NCBI GenBank assembly: GCA_963924555.1 | Contig: OZ004598.1 | Location: 5,492,858 to 5,556,857 of the forward strand | Direction: 5' to 3' | From: Crambe crambe | Lineage: Eukaryota; Porifera; Demospongiae; Poecilosclerida; Crambeidae | DNA length: 64,000 nucleotides | Shown: one piece after another, positions 1 to 14,448 of the stretch | Layout: each line of letters opens with the position of its first letter | Numbering within the stretch: position 1 is the first letter of the stretch | The notes under the pieces: model-generated | Told to the model about the DNA's origin: nothing | The model's input: only the letters and a program-made list of their open reading frames with translations | The model's database searches: none | Made by a program: the position numbers and the translations under genes

Positions 1-742
1 TGGAGGGCTTATGGTGTGTGTTGTCGGACAACTAAAGGTTAGACTGCAGATTTTAAAAACAAATTTTGCAGTAGAGTCAAGGTTCAGATATTATCATCAC
101 TGTGATCTCATATACAGGCTGATAATGATCCAGTGCAAGGGTTCTTTCAGTCCTTCTACCTCAAGCAAATTGGAGACAGTTTATTTGTTTTAAATGATAT
201 TTTTCGCTTAGCTCTGCATCACCAATAAATTGCTCTTAGAAGTGTATTGTGAACTTTATGTATTAATTCTGCCATGTATTCTGCTTATCATGATCATCAG
301 TGCGCATAATTTTATTGGGTGGGGCTTTACGGTCCCACGGATTTGGCGCCTTTTTAGAAGCGGTGAGCATTCTGATTGGTCAGACTGTGAAGGCCCGCCC
401 ATTTTATTATGTCTGCCATGCCAGCGGCAGCTATTTGCAGCCATGTTCTATTTTTTGCAGTCATTTCTTACTTTACTAAAACAGCTAGAAAGGGTTGGAT
501 TTCTGGACTCCTGAATGCTCCTATATCACTTTTTTTTGTCGTATCAATGATAAGAAGGCTTCTACTACATATTTGGAATTGAAAAAAGCTAAAAAGCCAA
601 GAGAACCCAAGCCAGTTTTTTTTCTCTCTTCCATTCAAGAAGGTACTTTCACGCTACACTGTTAAGTACGTGGTCGAGGGACTGCTCAAAAGGCGCAGTA
701 ATTGTATTTTTGATTGGATTCGACGGTGGAGATCAAGCCAAA
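1..742. other. Upstream region of the RB-family gene, no coding gene seen
   Basis: No open frame here has codon bias or similarity I recognise. The stretch holds promoter-like motifs at about 340-400: an E2F-type site, an inverted CCAAT box (ATTGG near 373) and a GC-rich GCCCGCCC run near 394. It probably contains the promoter and 5' untranslated region of the pocket-protein gene that starts at 743. The first 330 bases may be the end of a gene lying outside the window, but nothing shows it. Confidence 0.5.
342..350 (+). promoter_or_regulatory. E2F-type site upstream of the pocket-protein gene
   Basis: TTTGGCGCC matches the E2F consensus TTTSSCGC. It sits about 390 bp before the start codon, close to an inverted CCAAT box and a GC box, as in animal E2F-responsive promoters. 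Mammalian RB1 and p107 promoters contain E2F sites and are autoregulated; the same use here is inference. Confidence 0.45.
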
Positions 743-3700
743 ATGGAAAGCGATGCCCAAGGCGAGAAGATCAGAGAGGAGTATGATAGTGTGTGTAACA
801 AGCTCAATATGGATCAGTCCTCCATGGAACGGGCCTGGACTTCTTACTCCGACATTCGAGACTACTATACATTAGAGGTAGCCAGCTAGAATCTCCTGTA
901 ATAATAACTTAGTGCTAGCTAGCTACTTTAATAGTTCAACACTGCCTTACCTCACCCTTCTCCTGCATTATGTATAGCTCTGCCTGTTATATGCTTAGCT
1001 AATTGTGGAATTGCACACTGACTTGTATATTTGTGGTAATAATTAGTGTATGATCACCAGTTTTTAAATGGGAGATGACTACTGCTTGGTCATAGCCTTA
1101 TTTAATAGGTTAAAAGTGCATGGAGAGTCACCTTAATTGACGGGTCACTAGAGTATGTAATTTAACTTGGGTGGCATGAAGCTCTAATTAGCATCTAATT
1201 TTGAACATTGACCTACCACACGCTTTTTTTTTCTTTTTCTTTTTTTTTTGAGGTATAGCTCATTTTTTGCTGCTATCTTATGATCTCATCCTAATTATGC
1301 CCCTAGGGTAATCAGTTGGAGTGGTTAGGATGTGCTCTGTACGTGGCGGGACAGAGTCTGCAACTGGAGACAGTGGAAGGAGAAGCTCGCAACGGCAACA
1401 GTGTATCGCTCACTCAAATCCTTCGTGCTACTAAACTAAAGTGAGCAGATGGAAATGGGCTATAATTATTGGGAGAAACAGATAATAATTTTTGGGACAA
1501 TTGATTATGTGCCAGTTAATTGAATCTCTGAAAGATCTTGGGCCAGTATTTATTTATTTTTTTGATTGTTGTGCATGGAATACAATGTCAATTGTGTAAA
1601 GAGTCTTTGTTCCATTGTTGGAGGCTTGATCAGGAGTCGTTCTTTCATCAGCAACACCAATCAGAGAGTGGAGACTGTTAGGTATATAGCCAATCAGAGA
1701 GTAGACTCTAGCCTTTGGAGTGGCACCGCTCCTTGTCACTTGCTATTTACAAGCAGCGGCCCTGCTATCTGGACTTGGTACACTAATTGAAAATATCCTA
1801 GGCTCCAAGAGCAAGTCCAACGCCAGTATCTAACTTTCTATTTTGCTATTATCACTAGACTTCAAGGCTCCGTCACCTCTTGTTATTGACTTGAATGGCT
1901 TCTTGCACTACACAGTTGTCTTTGTTGGCATTTTTTCTGGTACCCAAGACGCCCACTTTGTGGTTGTTCTTTGCTGTTCAGGTGTTCTAGCACCTGTCTT
2001 CAGTAGTTTGCCATTTCAGTATTATCAGGTGATTTGCTCCTAGTTTGACGAGGATAATTTCCTTGCTATTGAAGTGTTCCTATTGAATGCAGTGGCTTGA
2101 TTGATGTCTAGTGCCTCTTGCCATTCATCAGTTTTTTTTTACCCACTCACTTTCTGTATTCAGGCCTTGTCCTCCTTCACTATGCCCTCCATTCATACTT
2201 CACTATCTCTAGTGTGTGAAAATCTCACCACAGCCCCTATGAAACCTAACTGGGATTACGAGTATCCTGTAAATGGTTTACTATGAGATGGCCTTAAGCC
2301 AAGCATGTTGACATTATTCATATAGTTTGATTGAGTTTTTCAAGAAAATGAAGAAGTGGATGGAAATGGCTAGGCTGCCTCTGTCCTTCCAGCAGAAGAT
2401 TGATGCCCTGGAGAGGAAGTTTGAAGTTGCTTCCATCATCTATGATAAGTATCGAAAAGTTTTCAGGGAGCTCTTTGAGATGGTGGAAGAGAAGTCGGCC
2501 AGTGCTCCCTCCTCCTCAAGGCCCAGGGGAAGAAAACCTAACCAGTAAGTCCCCCAAACAGTTGAGGGTTTGAAGGAAAATTCTATGAGAAAGATTATGT
2601 AACAACATGTTTCACTTGCTGTTCAGACATAATTACTGTAATTAGCAGATAGAGACAAGAATTGACCAATATGGGATAAGTTTGTGGGCCTCCTGCACAC
2701 ATTTTTAGTACACTGAAGCCAACACGCTAGCATCGTGCCAATTCAAGCACATACTTGCAATAACTTGCCAATCCACATGCTTGCTGTCACATCTGGTGCT
2801 TGTTATTCATAACCACTGATTGTGATTTATGCAAATACTAAATAAGCAGACTTGTAGTGTTTGTACCACAGACAAAAAGGATGCATGCCTGATATTATGT
2901 GGTTCACTCCATCTATAGCAAGAAGCCATGCTCGGCCTATGATGTCTTCCGATTTGGTTGGACTCTCTATATCCACATTAAAAGTAAGTTTGGCCCATAA
3001 TCAAACCATAATTTTTAGGAGTAAATCCCTCTAATTAAATAGTGGTTAATGGACTGCTCTAATTTGACCCCAACAAATTAGGTCAGTACCCTCAAATCAA
3101 TGATGATTTGGTCAATTCTCACCATCTGGTCCTGTGCTGCCTGGACATGCTGTTCTCTGCAGCCTACACTAAACGCCGTGACCTGCTCAACCCACAATGT
3201 CCTATAAATCTAGATGACCTTGACGATCAGCATGAACCAAGTGTCCTATCACAGCTTTGTCAGTCCTACACTGGTAGGTGATCCCAGAAGTCATCCTATA
3301 GGCCAGATCACTTTATAGGTCATGTGTGTGATATATTCAGGTATTGAGAAAGAATGTAGAGTGATCAGGGACTATTATTGGAGCAGTCGTTTGAAAGATC
3401 TCTTTGAAGCTAAAGTTCTCTCCAGTGGATCGGGGGCCACTCGCTCTCAAGCAGCTGGCAATACTTTGCAGTCTCTCCTGGTTCTCTCTCCTGCTGTCTT
3501 CCTAGCCAATGAGTAAGTAGTTAGCATCCATTCTCAATATATCAAGACTTATTTTCTCTGTCTAGGAAAAATTTGAACCGTGAATATGAAATGAGTGTGC
3601 TAGAGAAAGGGGACTTTGATGAGAGGGTTTTCCTCCACCCTAGTGCTAATGAGGAGATCGGTACTCCCACAGCTGTGGGGGCTCATAACTTTCATAAAAG

Positions 3701-6314
3701 CCTCGCGGCTCACACACCTCCACAGCATGTCCAATATGGCACCCCTCTCCTCGGACGGGAGCTTCTGGGGGTGCAGGACCAGAATATGACCCCAGTCTCT
3801 GAGGCCACTCACTCAGTGTCTCAACTCCATGTTTTGCTTGAGGGCTGTCAGCCAGAGCCCTCTACGTACATGAGAGAATTGTGTGGATCTTGCATGGTCA
3901 ACCCGTTACCTGATTTAGAGCGATTGCTCAAGACGATGGGAGAAAAACTCATCCAGAAATCACCTTCTGTGAGTATATAGCATGCACGATTGATAATACT
4001 TATGTCACATGATCATCACATGATAGGATGGGGCTCCTACAAGTGAACCCTCGGACTTTCCTAAGCTGCGCCTATGTCTCTCTCTCTCCCTCTACTACAA
4101 GCTTCTGGATGCCATCATGAAAGATGAACAGAAGAGAAACCAGGACTTTGGAGCTCTCCAGGTTAGTCAGTCAGGAACATAAGTATGAAATCACAATAGT
4201 GTTTTACACTAAATGCTTTACTTCACAGAACATACTGGAGTATTTACTCTTTCATAAATCTCTCTTCTCGCTTTGTGTGGAGATAGTCCTTTTTTCCTAT
4301 AATTCACAGAGCAGGTATGGATAGATGTCAGAGAGAGAGATTTCATGACCTTGCTGATTTGTGCACTTCAGGTCGTTTCCATGGATACTGAAGGTGTTTG
4401 ATATCAGTGCCTACCACTTTTATAAGCTGATAGAAATGGCCATAAAATTGGAGAAGGATTTTCCTCGGGGGATCATTAAACACCTCAATAGGGTATGTCG
4501 ACTTGCCTATAGGAAAAGGGGTGGGGCAAATATCAAGAGAGAATTTTTTTCAGGTGGAGGAAATGGTGCTGAGTCAGCTAGCCTGGACTTCAGATTCTCC
4601 TCTCTTTGACGCCATTGATGCTGCTGGTTCAGTCCCTCCTTATAAGGATGTGGCCCTCCCCACAGTGGCAGGTGTTGGGCGAACCATAGCCTCCCCCCTC
4701 GTGCACCCTCGTGTCCTCAAACTGGGAGCCCGAGTTCCAGAGTCCCCCCTCTCCGCCCTGCAAGACCGTCACTCCTCCCCAGTCTCTTCCAATGCCCGGC
4801 GTGCTCTCTTCTCCCCTGGAGGGACCTCTGCCCGCAAGTCACCCATTCCCATTGCCCCTAAGCCCCTCCCAGTGGGAGGAGGAGGAGGAGGTGTGACTGT
4901 TCAGCTCCTCAAATCAACAATCAAAAAACTCCAACAGAACACTCAGTCACCCATCAAAGAAGGAAGCTCTCCTGTCAAGAATAGCGGCAACCAATCAGAC
5001 ATCACTATCGCTCGTACAAGTCCACAAAAAGGCTTGGCCACTCAAACCTCACCTGCAAAATCCACCACCCTCCCTCTGTCTGTTGTTTCTGACCTATTGT
5101 CGACAGCCTCGACCATGTTGTCCCCTAGCAGCAAAGGCCCACAATCTCCTGGAAGTCTCCGCCCTCTTATCCCTACGTCTCCTCCCATCCCATCTGTAAC
5201 AATCACCCCTTCCCTGGTATCACAGACCACGCCTCTTAGGGGGCAAGCAGGTGCACTGACCCCTGGCGGAGGAACCCCTTCTACCTCCACCTCCCCCCGT
5301 CCAAAGAGGACTGGTTCCCTTGCTCTGTTTTACCGCAAGACTTACCAACTAGCCTACATCCGCATCAAGGACTTGTGTGAACGACTAGGTCTTACCCCTG
5401 AGTTCACCCAAAAGTGAGTATAGTAAACATTCATCTCAGAATTGCCATTTAATTTTACAATTATTAAGGGTCTGGACATGTTTTGAACACTGCATGGTGA
5501 AATCGGCTGACCTCTTGAGGGATCGTCACTTGGACCAGATCATCATGTGTAGTATCTACATTCTCTCAAAGGTGAGTGAGTACTCACCCCTCCCTCTTTT
5601 GTCTTGTCATGGCATGACCTCTCTTTTTTTCTCTCATATAAGGCTCTGCAAATGGACGTGACCTTTCAAGAAATAATGAGGCAATACAGACACCAACCGC
5701 AATACAAAAGTCATGTTAGTCATTTCTTTGGAGTGGCTGGAGGAGGTTTACTTATTTTCTTCATCTCAGGTTTACAAGAGTGTCCTGCTGAACAATGGTC
5801 CACGACATTCACCTCCTCCTGATACCAGCATGGCCGATGCAAGCTCAGACCAACAGGAAGTCCCTCCCCCTACCACCATCACCACTTCCTCTTCCTCCTC
5901 CCAACACACACCTCTGGAAGACTTACTCTACCATGCAGACATTGAGGTGGGAAGTAGAGGAGACGTCATACAATTCTACAATAAAGTCTTCATTGGATTT
6001 ATCAAAGATTTCGTGCTTCAATTCTCTCCTACTGAGACAGATGTAAGAATAATTGTGATTAGTGCAGTGGTCAAAATAATCTGTATTGTTTGTTTTACTA
6101 CATAGATGAGTCCCTCACTGTCCCCTCTGCCTGTCATCAGCAAAGCTGTCCCTTCTCCTCGCCAGCTCTCCAAGCACCATAACATCTTTGTGTCCCCTCA
6201 TAAAGGATCTTCGTCTACTCTCTCTCCCTTGGCAAAACCCATAGGCAAACCCTTCATCATTCAGAAGAGTCCCAATGTGGTAAGAAATGCAGTGTTTTCA
6301 AGAAAAATGATATT

Positions 6315-6381
<67 letters not shown>

Positions 6382-6637
6382 GGATCTGATGGAGTTGAAT
6401 AAAGCCATTAAGGGAACTAAAAGACAAATAGACCTGACAGCTTCCCCATGCAGTCCTGCTAAACGGCAACATTTGAATAGCAGTTCTCGTGGGACGAGTC
6501 CTGTGGGTCGCAAGCCCACCAGTCTCCTCCAGGCCATAAACTCTGTTGCAAGTGATCGTGCCATGACTACTTCCAACACCACCACCACCTCCTCTGGTGG
6601 CAGCAATCAATCAATCACTCACTCATACAGCACATGA
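743..6637 (+). CDS. RBL1: Retinoblastoma-like pocket protein (RBL1/RBL2 type)
   Basis: A nuclear transcriptional corepressor that binds E2F/DP. The ATG at 743 opens an N-terminal cyclin-fold region; exon 2 begins at 1307 (GNQLEWLGCALYVAG), and further exons lie at about 2325, 2918 and 3080, including the YDVFRFGWTLYIHIK stretch. Pocket box A runs from about 3785 to 4600 and includes the RBL-type block VEEMVLSQLAWTSDSPLFDA. A Pro/Ser-rich spacer with many SP/TP sites follows (about 4630-5290). Box B starts near SLALFYRKTYQLAYIRIKDL (about 5310) and continues through about 5790. The C-terminal region has several SP sites and ends at 6637. About 14 exons can be joined in frame; one intron uses a (CT)n array as its polypyrimidine tract. 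The conserved N-terminal half and spacer fit the p107/p130 branch better than RB1. Assignment to RBL1 versus RBL2 is not possible, since non-bilaterians often have a single RBL gene. Confidence 0.9.
6317..6380 (+). repeat. (CT)n microsatellite ending at a 3' splice site
   Basis: About 32 CT units run directly into AG at 6381-6382, followed by the exon that reads DLMELNKAIKGTKRQ. The array is therefore the polypyrimidine tract of the last intron of the pocket-protein gene. Open frames across it are simple-repeat artefacts. Confidence 0.9.
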
Positions 6638-6779
6638 TAGTGGAGATACTAGTCTAGGGTCATGCATGTAATAATAACTGTATATATCACACATCACTCA
6701 GTTTTAATTTTCTTTTTCTTTTTACCTTTTGTTTGAATTTTGTTCATATGGACTTGTAGCATCTACACTCTATGATAGT

Positions 6780-6802
6780 ATACGGACATCTTTCGTCCGT
6801 AT
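6780..6802 (+). other. Short hairpin just upstream of NOP9
   Basis: An 8-bp perfect stem (ATACGGAC / GTCCGTAT) around a 7-nt loop lies about 36 bp before the NOP9 start codon, so it is probably in the 5' untranslated region or core promoter. No known factor is implied. Confidence 0.5.
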
Positions 6803-6837
6803 ATTAAACATGACATACCCACGTGGCCTTGTTGAAA

Positions 6838-8748
6838 ATGTCACAGCAAGCGCACACTGTGAGAAGACCGCCTGCTCCACGGCTGGATGAAGGAAGTAAA
6901 AGTTACTACAGAAGGGTAGAAGATCTCCTTGATGATGAGGAAGGAGGAAATGGCGAGATTTTCCTCAAGAATGTAGCAGACCAGGTGATATCTGACGGAA
7001 TCCGACTGGTGTGCTCTGATAAAGATGGCAGCAGAGCAGTAGAAAAGTTTTTACAGCACTCCTCTGTTGGTAGCAATGTTATCAAGAAGCTAATGAAAGC
7101 TGTGAGTCCTGATTTCTTCAAGCTGTGTGTGAATCGTTGTGGAAGTCATGTGATGGAGACTCTTTTGCGCACAGCTGGTCGTGCCCTTTCAGTTGGCAAA
7201 GGTGAAGAGGGTGGTGAACTGCTGGATATGTTTATGGAGCTGATCTCTGTTGTGGAGGCAAAGTTGATGGACTACATCCGTCACTCCTATGCCAGTCATG
7301 TCCTTGGGGGTGTGGTACAGGTTCTGGGTGGAGTCCCATTAAAAGAGCACGAAGGAAGGAGTCGTTACTCACAAGAATTCAGAAAAGTCAAAATGGCTGG
7401 TGTGCCTGCACAAAGAAATGCAGGAAAAATGGAATCGGTCCCAGATGTATTTGTGGAGACGTTGGACAGCATTGCACGAAAGATTGGCAAGTTCTCAGAC
7501 TTGAATGAGTTGTTGATGCATCAGAGTGCGAGTCCAGTGTTGCAGTCACTGCTAAAGGTCTTATCCCAAAGACTTCCTGACAGAACTAATAAACTCACCA
7601 AGAAGATTATCAAGCTCTCGCAAGTGCTTGCAGTTGAGGGAGGAGCCTTACCCGACATGTTCAATGATGTGGTTGGCAGCCATTTGATGGAGACCATGAT
7701 ACAAGTGACCTCTCCTGACTTCCGGACTCTCATCTTCCACAAATGCTTCAAGGGTCATGTGATGCAGTCAGCACTTCATCCAGTGGCCAATTTCCCTCTT
7801 CAGCATCTGATTGGTACTGCCAGCCCCGCTCTAGTAAGTCCTTGATCTATTTAATTAAGCAACACTGTATTTATCAAGATCTCGTACAGCTCTTAGAAAT
7901 TGTGGCAGATATAACTTCTATCGAAGAGATATTATTTATGGGACACACAGGAGTTGTAGTAAAACTTGTGGAGGCTGCCGTGTCTTGTCCTGATGTCCAA
8001 CCAATACTCCTTGAAAACCTTTTAAAGGCATTTCACACTCACACTTCACCCAAACACTGTGCCCGTGTCATCTTGGCACTAATGACATATGAAATGCTAG
8101 GAGACAAGGAGGAAGGAGAAGTTAAAGGACCACACCCCATCACCTTACATGGCTCCTTGTTGCTCCAAGCTCTCCTCAAGTTCGAACATCCCAAGACAGT
8201 AGCTCGGAGTATTTTGAAGATGAGTAGGGAGGAGTTGATGAGATGTAGTTGTGACCCCAATGGCAGCCACGTCCTCACTGCCTTCATTACCAGCCCCACC
8301 ATCACACTCAAGCGCAAACAAAAATTAATGGATAAGTTAGAGGTAAGTTAAAATGAGATCGGGGTTTGAAACGTGATCATCCATTCATCCTCTTTTTAAG
8401 GAGAACCTGGTGTCTCTATGCCTGCAGAAACATGGAAGTCGTGTGGTGGATGTGGTGTGGAGGATGAGTGAAGTGGGCAAGAAAGAAGAACTGGCAAAGA
8501 TCTTGTTGGCTCATGAGGAAGAACTTGCTGGCGATTTCCATGGGAAGATAGTGCTGAAGAACTGCAACATATCTCACTATAGGAAGAAGCATGAAGGCTG
8601 GCTGGAGAAACAGAGAGTTGCTAATAAAACCCGTGAACTGTTTCAGGACATTATAGGGAGTGAAAGTACACCAGCTGGTGAAAGGAGATCAAAGAGGAAG
8701 ACCATATCATTTCAATCAACCCCAAAACCAAAAAGATCAAAGAAGTGA
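6838..8748 (+). CDS. NOP9: Nucleolar protein 9, Pumilio-repeat RNA-binding protein
   Basis: NOP9 is a nucleolar Puf-fold protein needed for 18S rRNA maturation in the small-subunit processome. Three exons join cleanly (6838-7833, 7890-8342, 8401-8748) to give 598 residues, close to the usual 600-660. Pumilio-like helical repeats are spread over most of the protein, with recurring units such as DKDGSRAVEKFL, NRCGSHVMETLL, HSYASHVLGGVV, DVVGSHLMETMI, DPNGSHVLTAFI and QKHGSRVVDVVW. The basic tail ends in KPKRSKK, a likely nuclear or nucleolar signal. The start was chosen as the first ATG in frame (MSQQAHTVRRPP); an earlier GTG has no support in an animal gene. It lies 200 bp downstream of, and on the same strand as, the pocket-protein gene. 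Confidence 0.9.
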
Positions 8749-8763
8749 TAATATTTTTCGTAT

Positions 8764-8773
8764 TGCGCATGCG
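8764..8773. promoter_or_regulatory. NRF-1-like palindrome before lysyl-tRNA synthetase
   Basis: TGCGCATGCG matches the core of the nuclear respiratory factor 1 motif. It sits about 200 bp before the lysyl-tRNA synthetase start and only 15 bp after the NOP9 stop codon, so the next gene's promoter directly abuts the NOP9 coding end. Confidence 0.45.
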
Positions 8774-8877
8774 TATGCGTTAGAGTGACACGTTGGAAAA
8801 GTGTGTAGAAAGGGGATTCGGGGGTCGTGAAAGCAGCATCTAGGTAATAGAGGTCTGGTGCTGCAGGTGCCGAAGTC

Positions 8878-8913
8878 ATGGAGGGACAGAAGCTAAGCAA
8901 GAAGTACTCATAA
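8878..8913 (+). CDS. Possible 11-codon uORF before lysyl-tRNA synthetase
   Basis: ATG at 8878 opens MEGQKLSKKYS followed by TAA. It is upstream of the main start, and an acceptor-like TTTTGCTTTCTCAG lies at about 8937, so it could be in the 5' leader or in an alternative first exon. It may be chance. Confidence 0.25.
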   Translation: MEGQKLSKKYS

Positions 8914-8969
8914 GATATTTTATTTTTGCTTTCTCAGACTGCTGAGGCTGAGCTATAGTGGTGCATGAC

Positions 8970-11691
<2,722 letters not shown>

Positions 11692-11780
11692 TCTATTTTT
11701 GTTTTCCACAATTATTATGGTTAGTGTGACCTTGACCCTTGACCATAACATTTCATATCAACTGAGAAACTATAAAGGTT

Positions 11781-12349
11781 TTATTGATCTACAAATTTTT
11801 CACTGGGAAAGAGATTTTTGTGTTGTTCTGAGAGGAATCTCTTTCCACAATAACCGCAGTCATTGATCTCTGGTTTGTCCAAATTGATGTAGACTTTGGG
11901 GTGACCAAGAGCACCTTTTCCCCCATTGCACCAGGTATGGGTTCCTTTGATCACTACTACAGGTTCTTCTGCCAGTAAATCGATGGCAAATTGCTCATTA
12001 ACCTGAAAGTAAACAATTGTTTAATGAATTTTATTGTTAGTTTATCCAGCATACCTGCTTCTCTCTGTCTATGAATCGTACATTTCTGTAGTCATCACCC
12101 TCCCATTTCTAGACACAATATAATAGAGTCAGCTACTAGCTAGTTAACAGCTACAGAATTAACCTGTCCAGTGTGTGTTACTTTATCCTGTTCCCATCGC
12201 TTTGCAGAGAGAGATAGAGTCCGGATTCCTGCAGCTTCTTGCCTTCCTGCTCTCCACCAGAGTTGGTAGATCACTCCACGCACAGATGTGGACCCAAAGA
12301 AACTAGAGGAGCGCAGATTTCCGAGAACTCTCCAGCCTAGCGCAGACAT
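11781..12349 (-). CDS. NDUFS6: NADH dehydrogenase iron-sulfur protein 6, complex I
   Basis: Mitochondrial complex I accessory subunit (13 kDa A) that carries a zinc ion and is needed late in assembly. Three exons on the minus strand (12349-12164, 12108-12055, 12002-11781) encode 153 residues. The N-terminal part is Arg/Ser-rich and acid-poor, fitting a mitochondrial presequence. The conserved stretch starts at KVTHTGQ, continues YRNVRFIDREKQVNEQFAID and ends in GALGHPKVYINL and CGYCGKRF. The Cys and His residues (the TWCNGG Cys, the GHP His, and CGYC) match the zinc site. The C-terminus has about 15 residues after CGYCGKRF, slightly longer than in mammals. It converges with lysyl-tRNA synthetase and diverges from the unknown gene starting at 12552. 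Confidence 0.93.
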
Positions 12350-12551
12350 TATTGTTTTTAATTAACGCACACCAAACTCTTGGTGATCACGTGATGGAAA
12401 TTACCTTAGCAACAACTTAGTTACCAAACTGTCTGGTCTTCGCAGACAGCAATTAAAAATAAGAATTAATTCAAGTTTGATTCGATAGCTATGAATTTAG
12501 TATGTAGGATGTAGCAGACACCAGGTGAGTCACCAACAAGAACTCAAATTA
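12350..12551. promoter_or_regulatory. Divergent promoter NDUFS6 / unknown gene, with CACGTG E-box
   Basis: Two hundred bases separate opposing start codons. TCACGTGA at 12387-12394 is a palindromic E-box of the USF/MITF/TFEB type. The rest is AT-rich with no other motif I would name. Confidence 0.45.
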
Positions 12552-14196
12552 ATGCAGCAACAAAGTAATGCTTACCTCACATTATGGCCCGAGACAAGGC
12601 ATCTACTTGCCCATGGAAGCATTCATGTAAGACACTCATCAGATAGCAGCTATAATTGCTTGAAATGCATGTACGTGGGGATGGTAGTAGTATTAAACAG
12701 GTGCCCTAGAGACTATTCAGTCATTACTACTCTCTTTTTTTACAGCCCAGGGGAATGGAAAGGCTACAAAAATAATGACAATGGTCGTGTCAGCATGCCA
12801 CTAAAGTCAGCGGGGATCTCCAGCTACAAAAATAATATGACTCGCACCAGTATGCCTTCGAACTCAGTGAGTCCAATACCTTGCTCTGATTTAAGTTTAT
12901 CTTCTATTTGCTCTCAGTTTCCTGTTCGCAATCTCTTTAAAGGGCAAAAGTACTGGTCTATGTTGCAGCATCCTATACCAAAGCCTTCTCCCAAAAAGAT
13001 CTCCTTTAGCGTAGCCATGCAGGCAGTATCTTTCCAACCACAACTTTCAACACCTCCTAGTCAAGTCTCATCTGAGAAGGAGTCTGACACTGCTTCAACG
13101 AAATGGAGATCTGCTAGTTCTCTTCCTAAACTAAACAAAGCTGCAAGTGGCAGCCATAAATCTGCTCCATCATACAATAAAAATACAAACAACAGTCCAC
13201 TCCCCTCTAAACCTTCCCCACCACATACAAGCAACAATCAGACTTCATTTTTTGACTACCTCACAACAGGATCTGCGACAATGCATTCTCGCTACTCCAA
13301 GTAAGTCAGCTACGCACACTTATGAAGCAATAGATGGGAAATCATTTTTTCGATTATTTTACAGATCTGTCTCTACTAATCCTCCAGTCACTGTGAAGAG
13401 GACTACCACCTTTCATTTTTCTTATCCCGACCCATTGAAAATGAGTGGTAATCCCCCTTCATTTAATGCTCGTTTGGCTGAACTAACTCGTCTTCAAAAC
13501 GAGACTGTGAAATTGGAGCAGTCTATGGGACGGTTTGGAAGTCAAGGAGTTGCAGGACGACCTTTTAGTGCCTTAGTTGGCTCATCATGTAACAGTTCGG
13601 TAAAGTCGCTAGAGACTTCTCCTGAGAAATCATCTAATAAGGAAGTAGTATCAAAATCTGCTAAAAGAACTATTGGGAATGCTGACAACATTGGCTCAAA
13701 AGAATCACGTAATAAAGCTACAGATCTTGATAAAACTTTCATACTCGTCAAATCTGCTGCAGGAGATACTCGTATGAAAAATCGAACTAAAACAGCAAAT
13801 TGCAATTTAAGAACTTCAGAATCAAATTCACAATCTGTGGGTAAGTTTTCTCCCATCGTCCGGACTGGTAGCCATAGTCAGCCTAATCTGGCCAATTTTG
13901 TGTTGGAGGAGAAAACCAGCTGTACTCCACTGGAGGAAATTACAAGTGACCTTGGCCTGAGCTTGGAATCTCTAAACATGGTCGAAGATGCACTACCAGA
14001 TGCAGCAGAGCCAGGCACTAGTACTGGGAAGTATCCAGCCATCACACATGAAGAGCATACACCCACACGTAGAAGAATTATCTATAAGCATGTTCGTCAT
14101 CTTACAAAATCGTCATCATCTTCCAATCTATCTCTTGGCACTCCAAAAAGAACCCTCAGGAAAAAAAGAAAAGTCAAATCTGCCAAAACGAAATAA
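12552..14196 (+). CDS. Unrecognised Ser/Thr-rich basic protein
   Basis: I do not recognise this protein. Three exons join in frame (12552-12670, 12746-13300, 13365-14196) to give 501 residues. The first donor (GTACGT at 12671) was chosen because it keeps phase with the acceptor at 12745; the frame is also open without splicing, so the 5' end is uncertain. The N-terminal half is low-complexity (Ser, Pro, Asn) with a short motif repeated twice, SYKNN-MTRTSMPSNS after GYKNN-DNGRVSMPLKS. A possible short helix reads ARLAELTRLQNETVKLEQSM. The C-terminus is strongly basic (RTLRKKRKVKSAKTK), a probable nuclear localisation signal. Overall it looks like a disordered nuclear protein. Even codon use and clean splice sites support a real gene. 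It shares a 202-bp divergent promoter with NDUFS6. Confidence 0.7.
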
Positions 14197-14448
14197 ACTT
14201 ACTAGCATTATGCACATTTGTGTGTTTGTTGTTATTTTTGTTGATGTCTACACTGTGACCAAAAAAATTTTTTAAAAATGATTGACTGCTCCTAGCTAGA
14301 TCCTGTGATGATGAGAAGAATGACATTAAATAGGTAATCGTTCTGGTTGGGTTGGAATATTCAATATGACTTTTGAATCTGGCAAACATCTGAGAGGAAA
14401 GAAAATTCAAAAAAAAATGAAGAGTAAGAGTAGCTAATGAGACGATTA

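Noticed and set aside
230..514. 94-codon open frame upstream of the RBL gene
   Set aside because: It has a non-ATG start, no recognisable similarity and overlaps promoter motifs; likely chance.
1566..2286. Several short open frames in the second RBL intron
   Set aside because: They have no family resemblance and the flanking exons join in frame across them with GT-AG sites.
6257..6610. Minus-strand frame with a long Glu-Arg repeat
   Set aside because: It is produced by the (CT)n microsatellite and the RBL exon read backwards.
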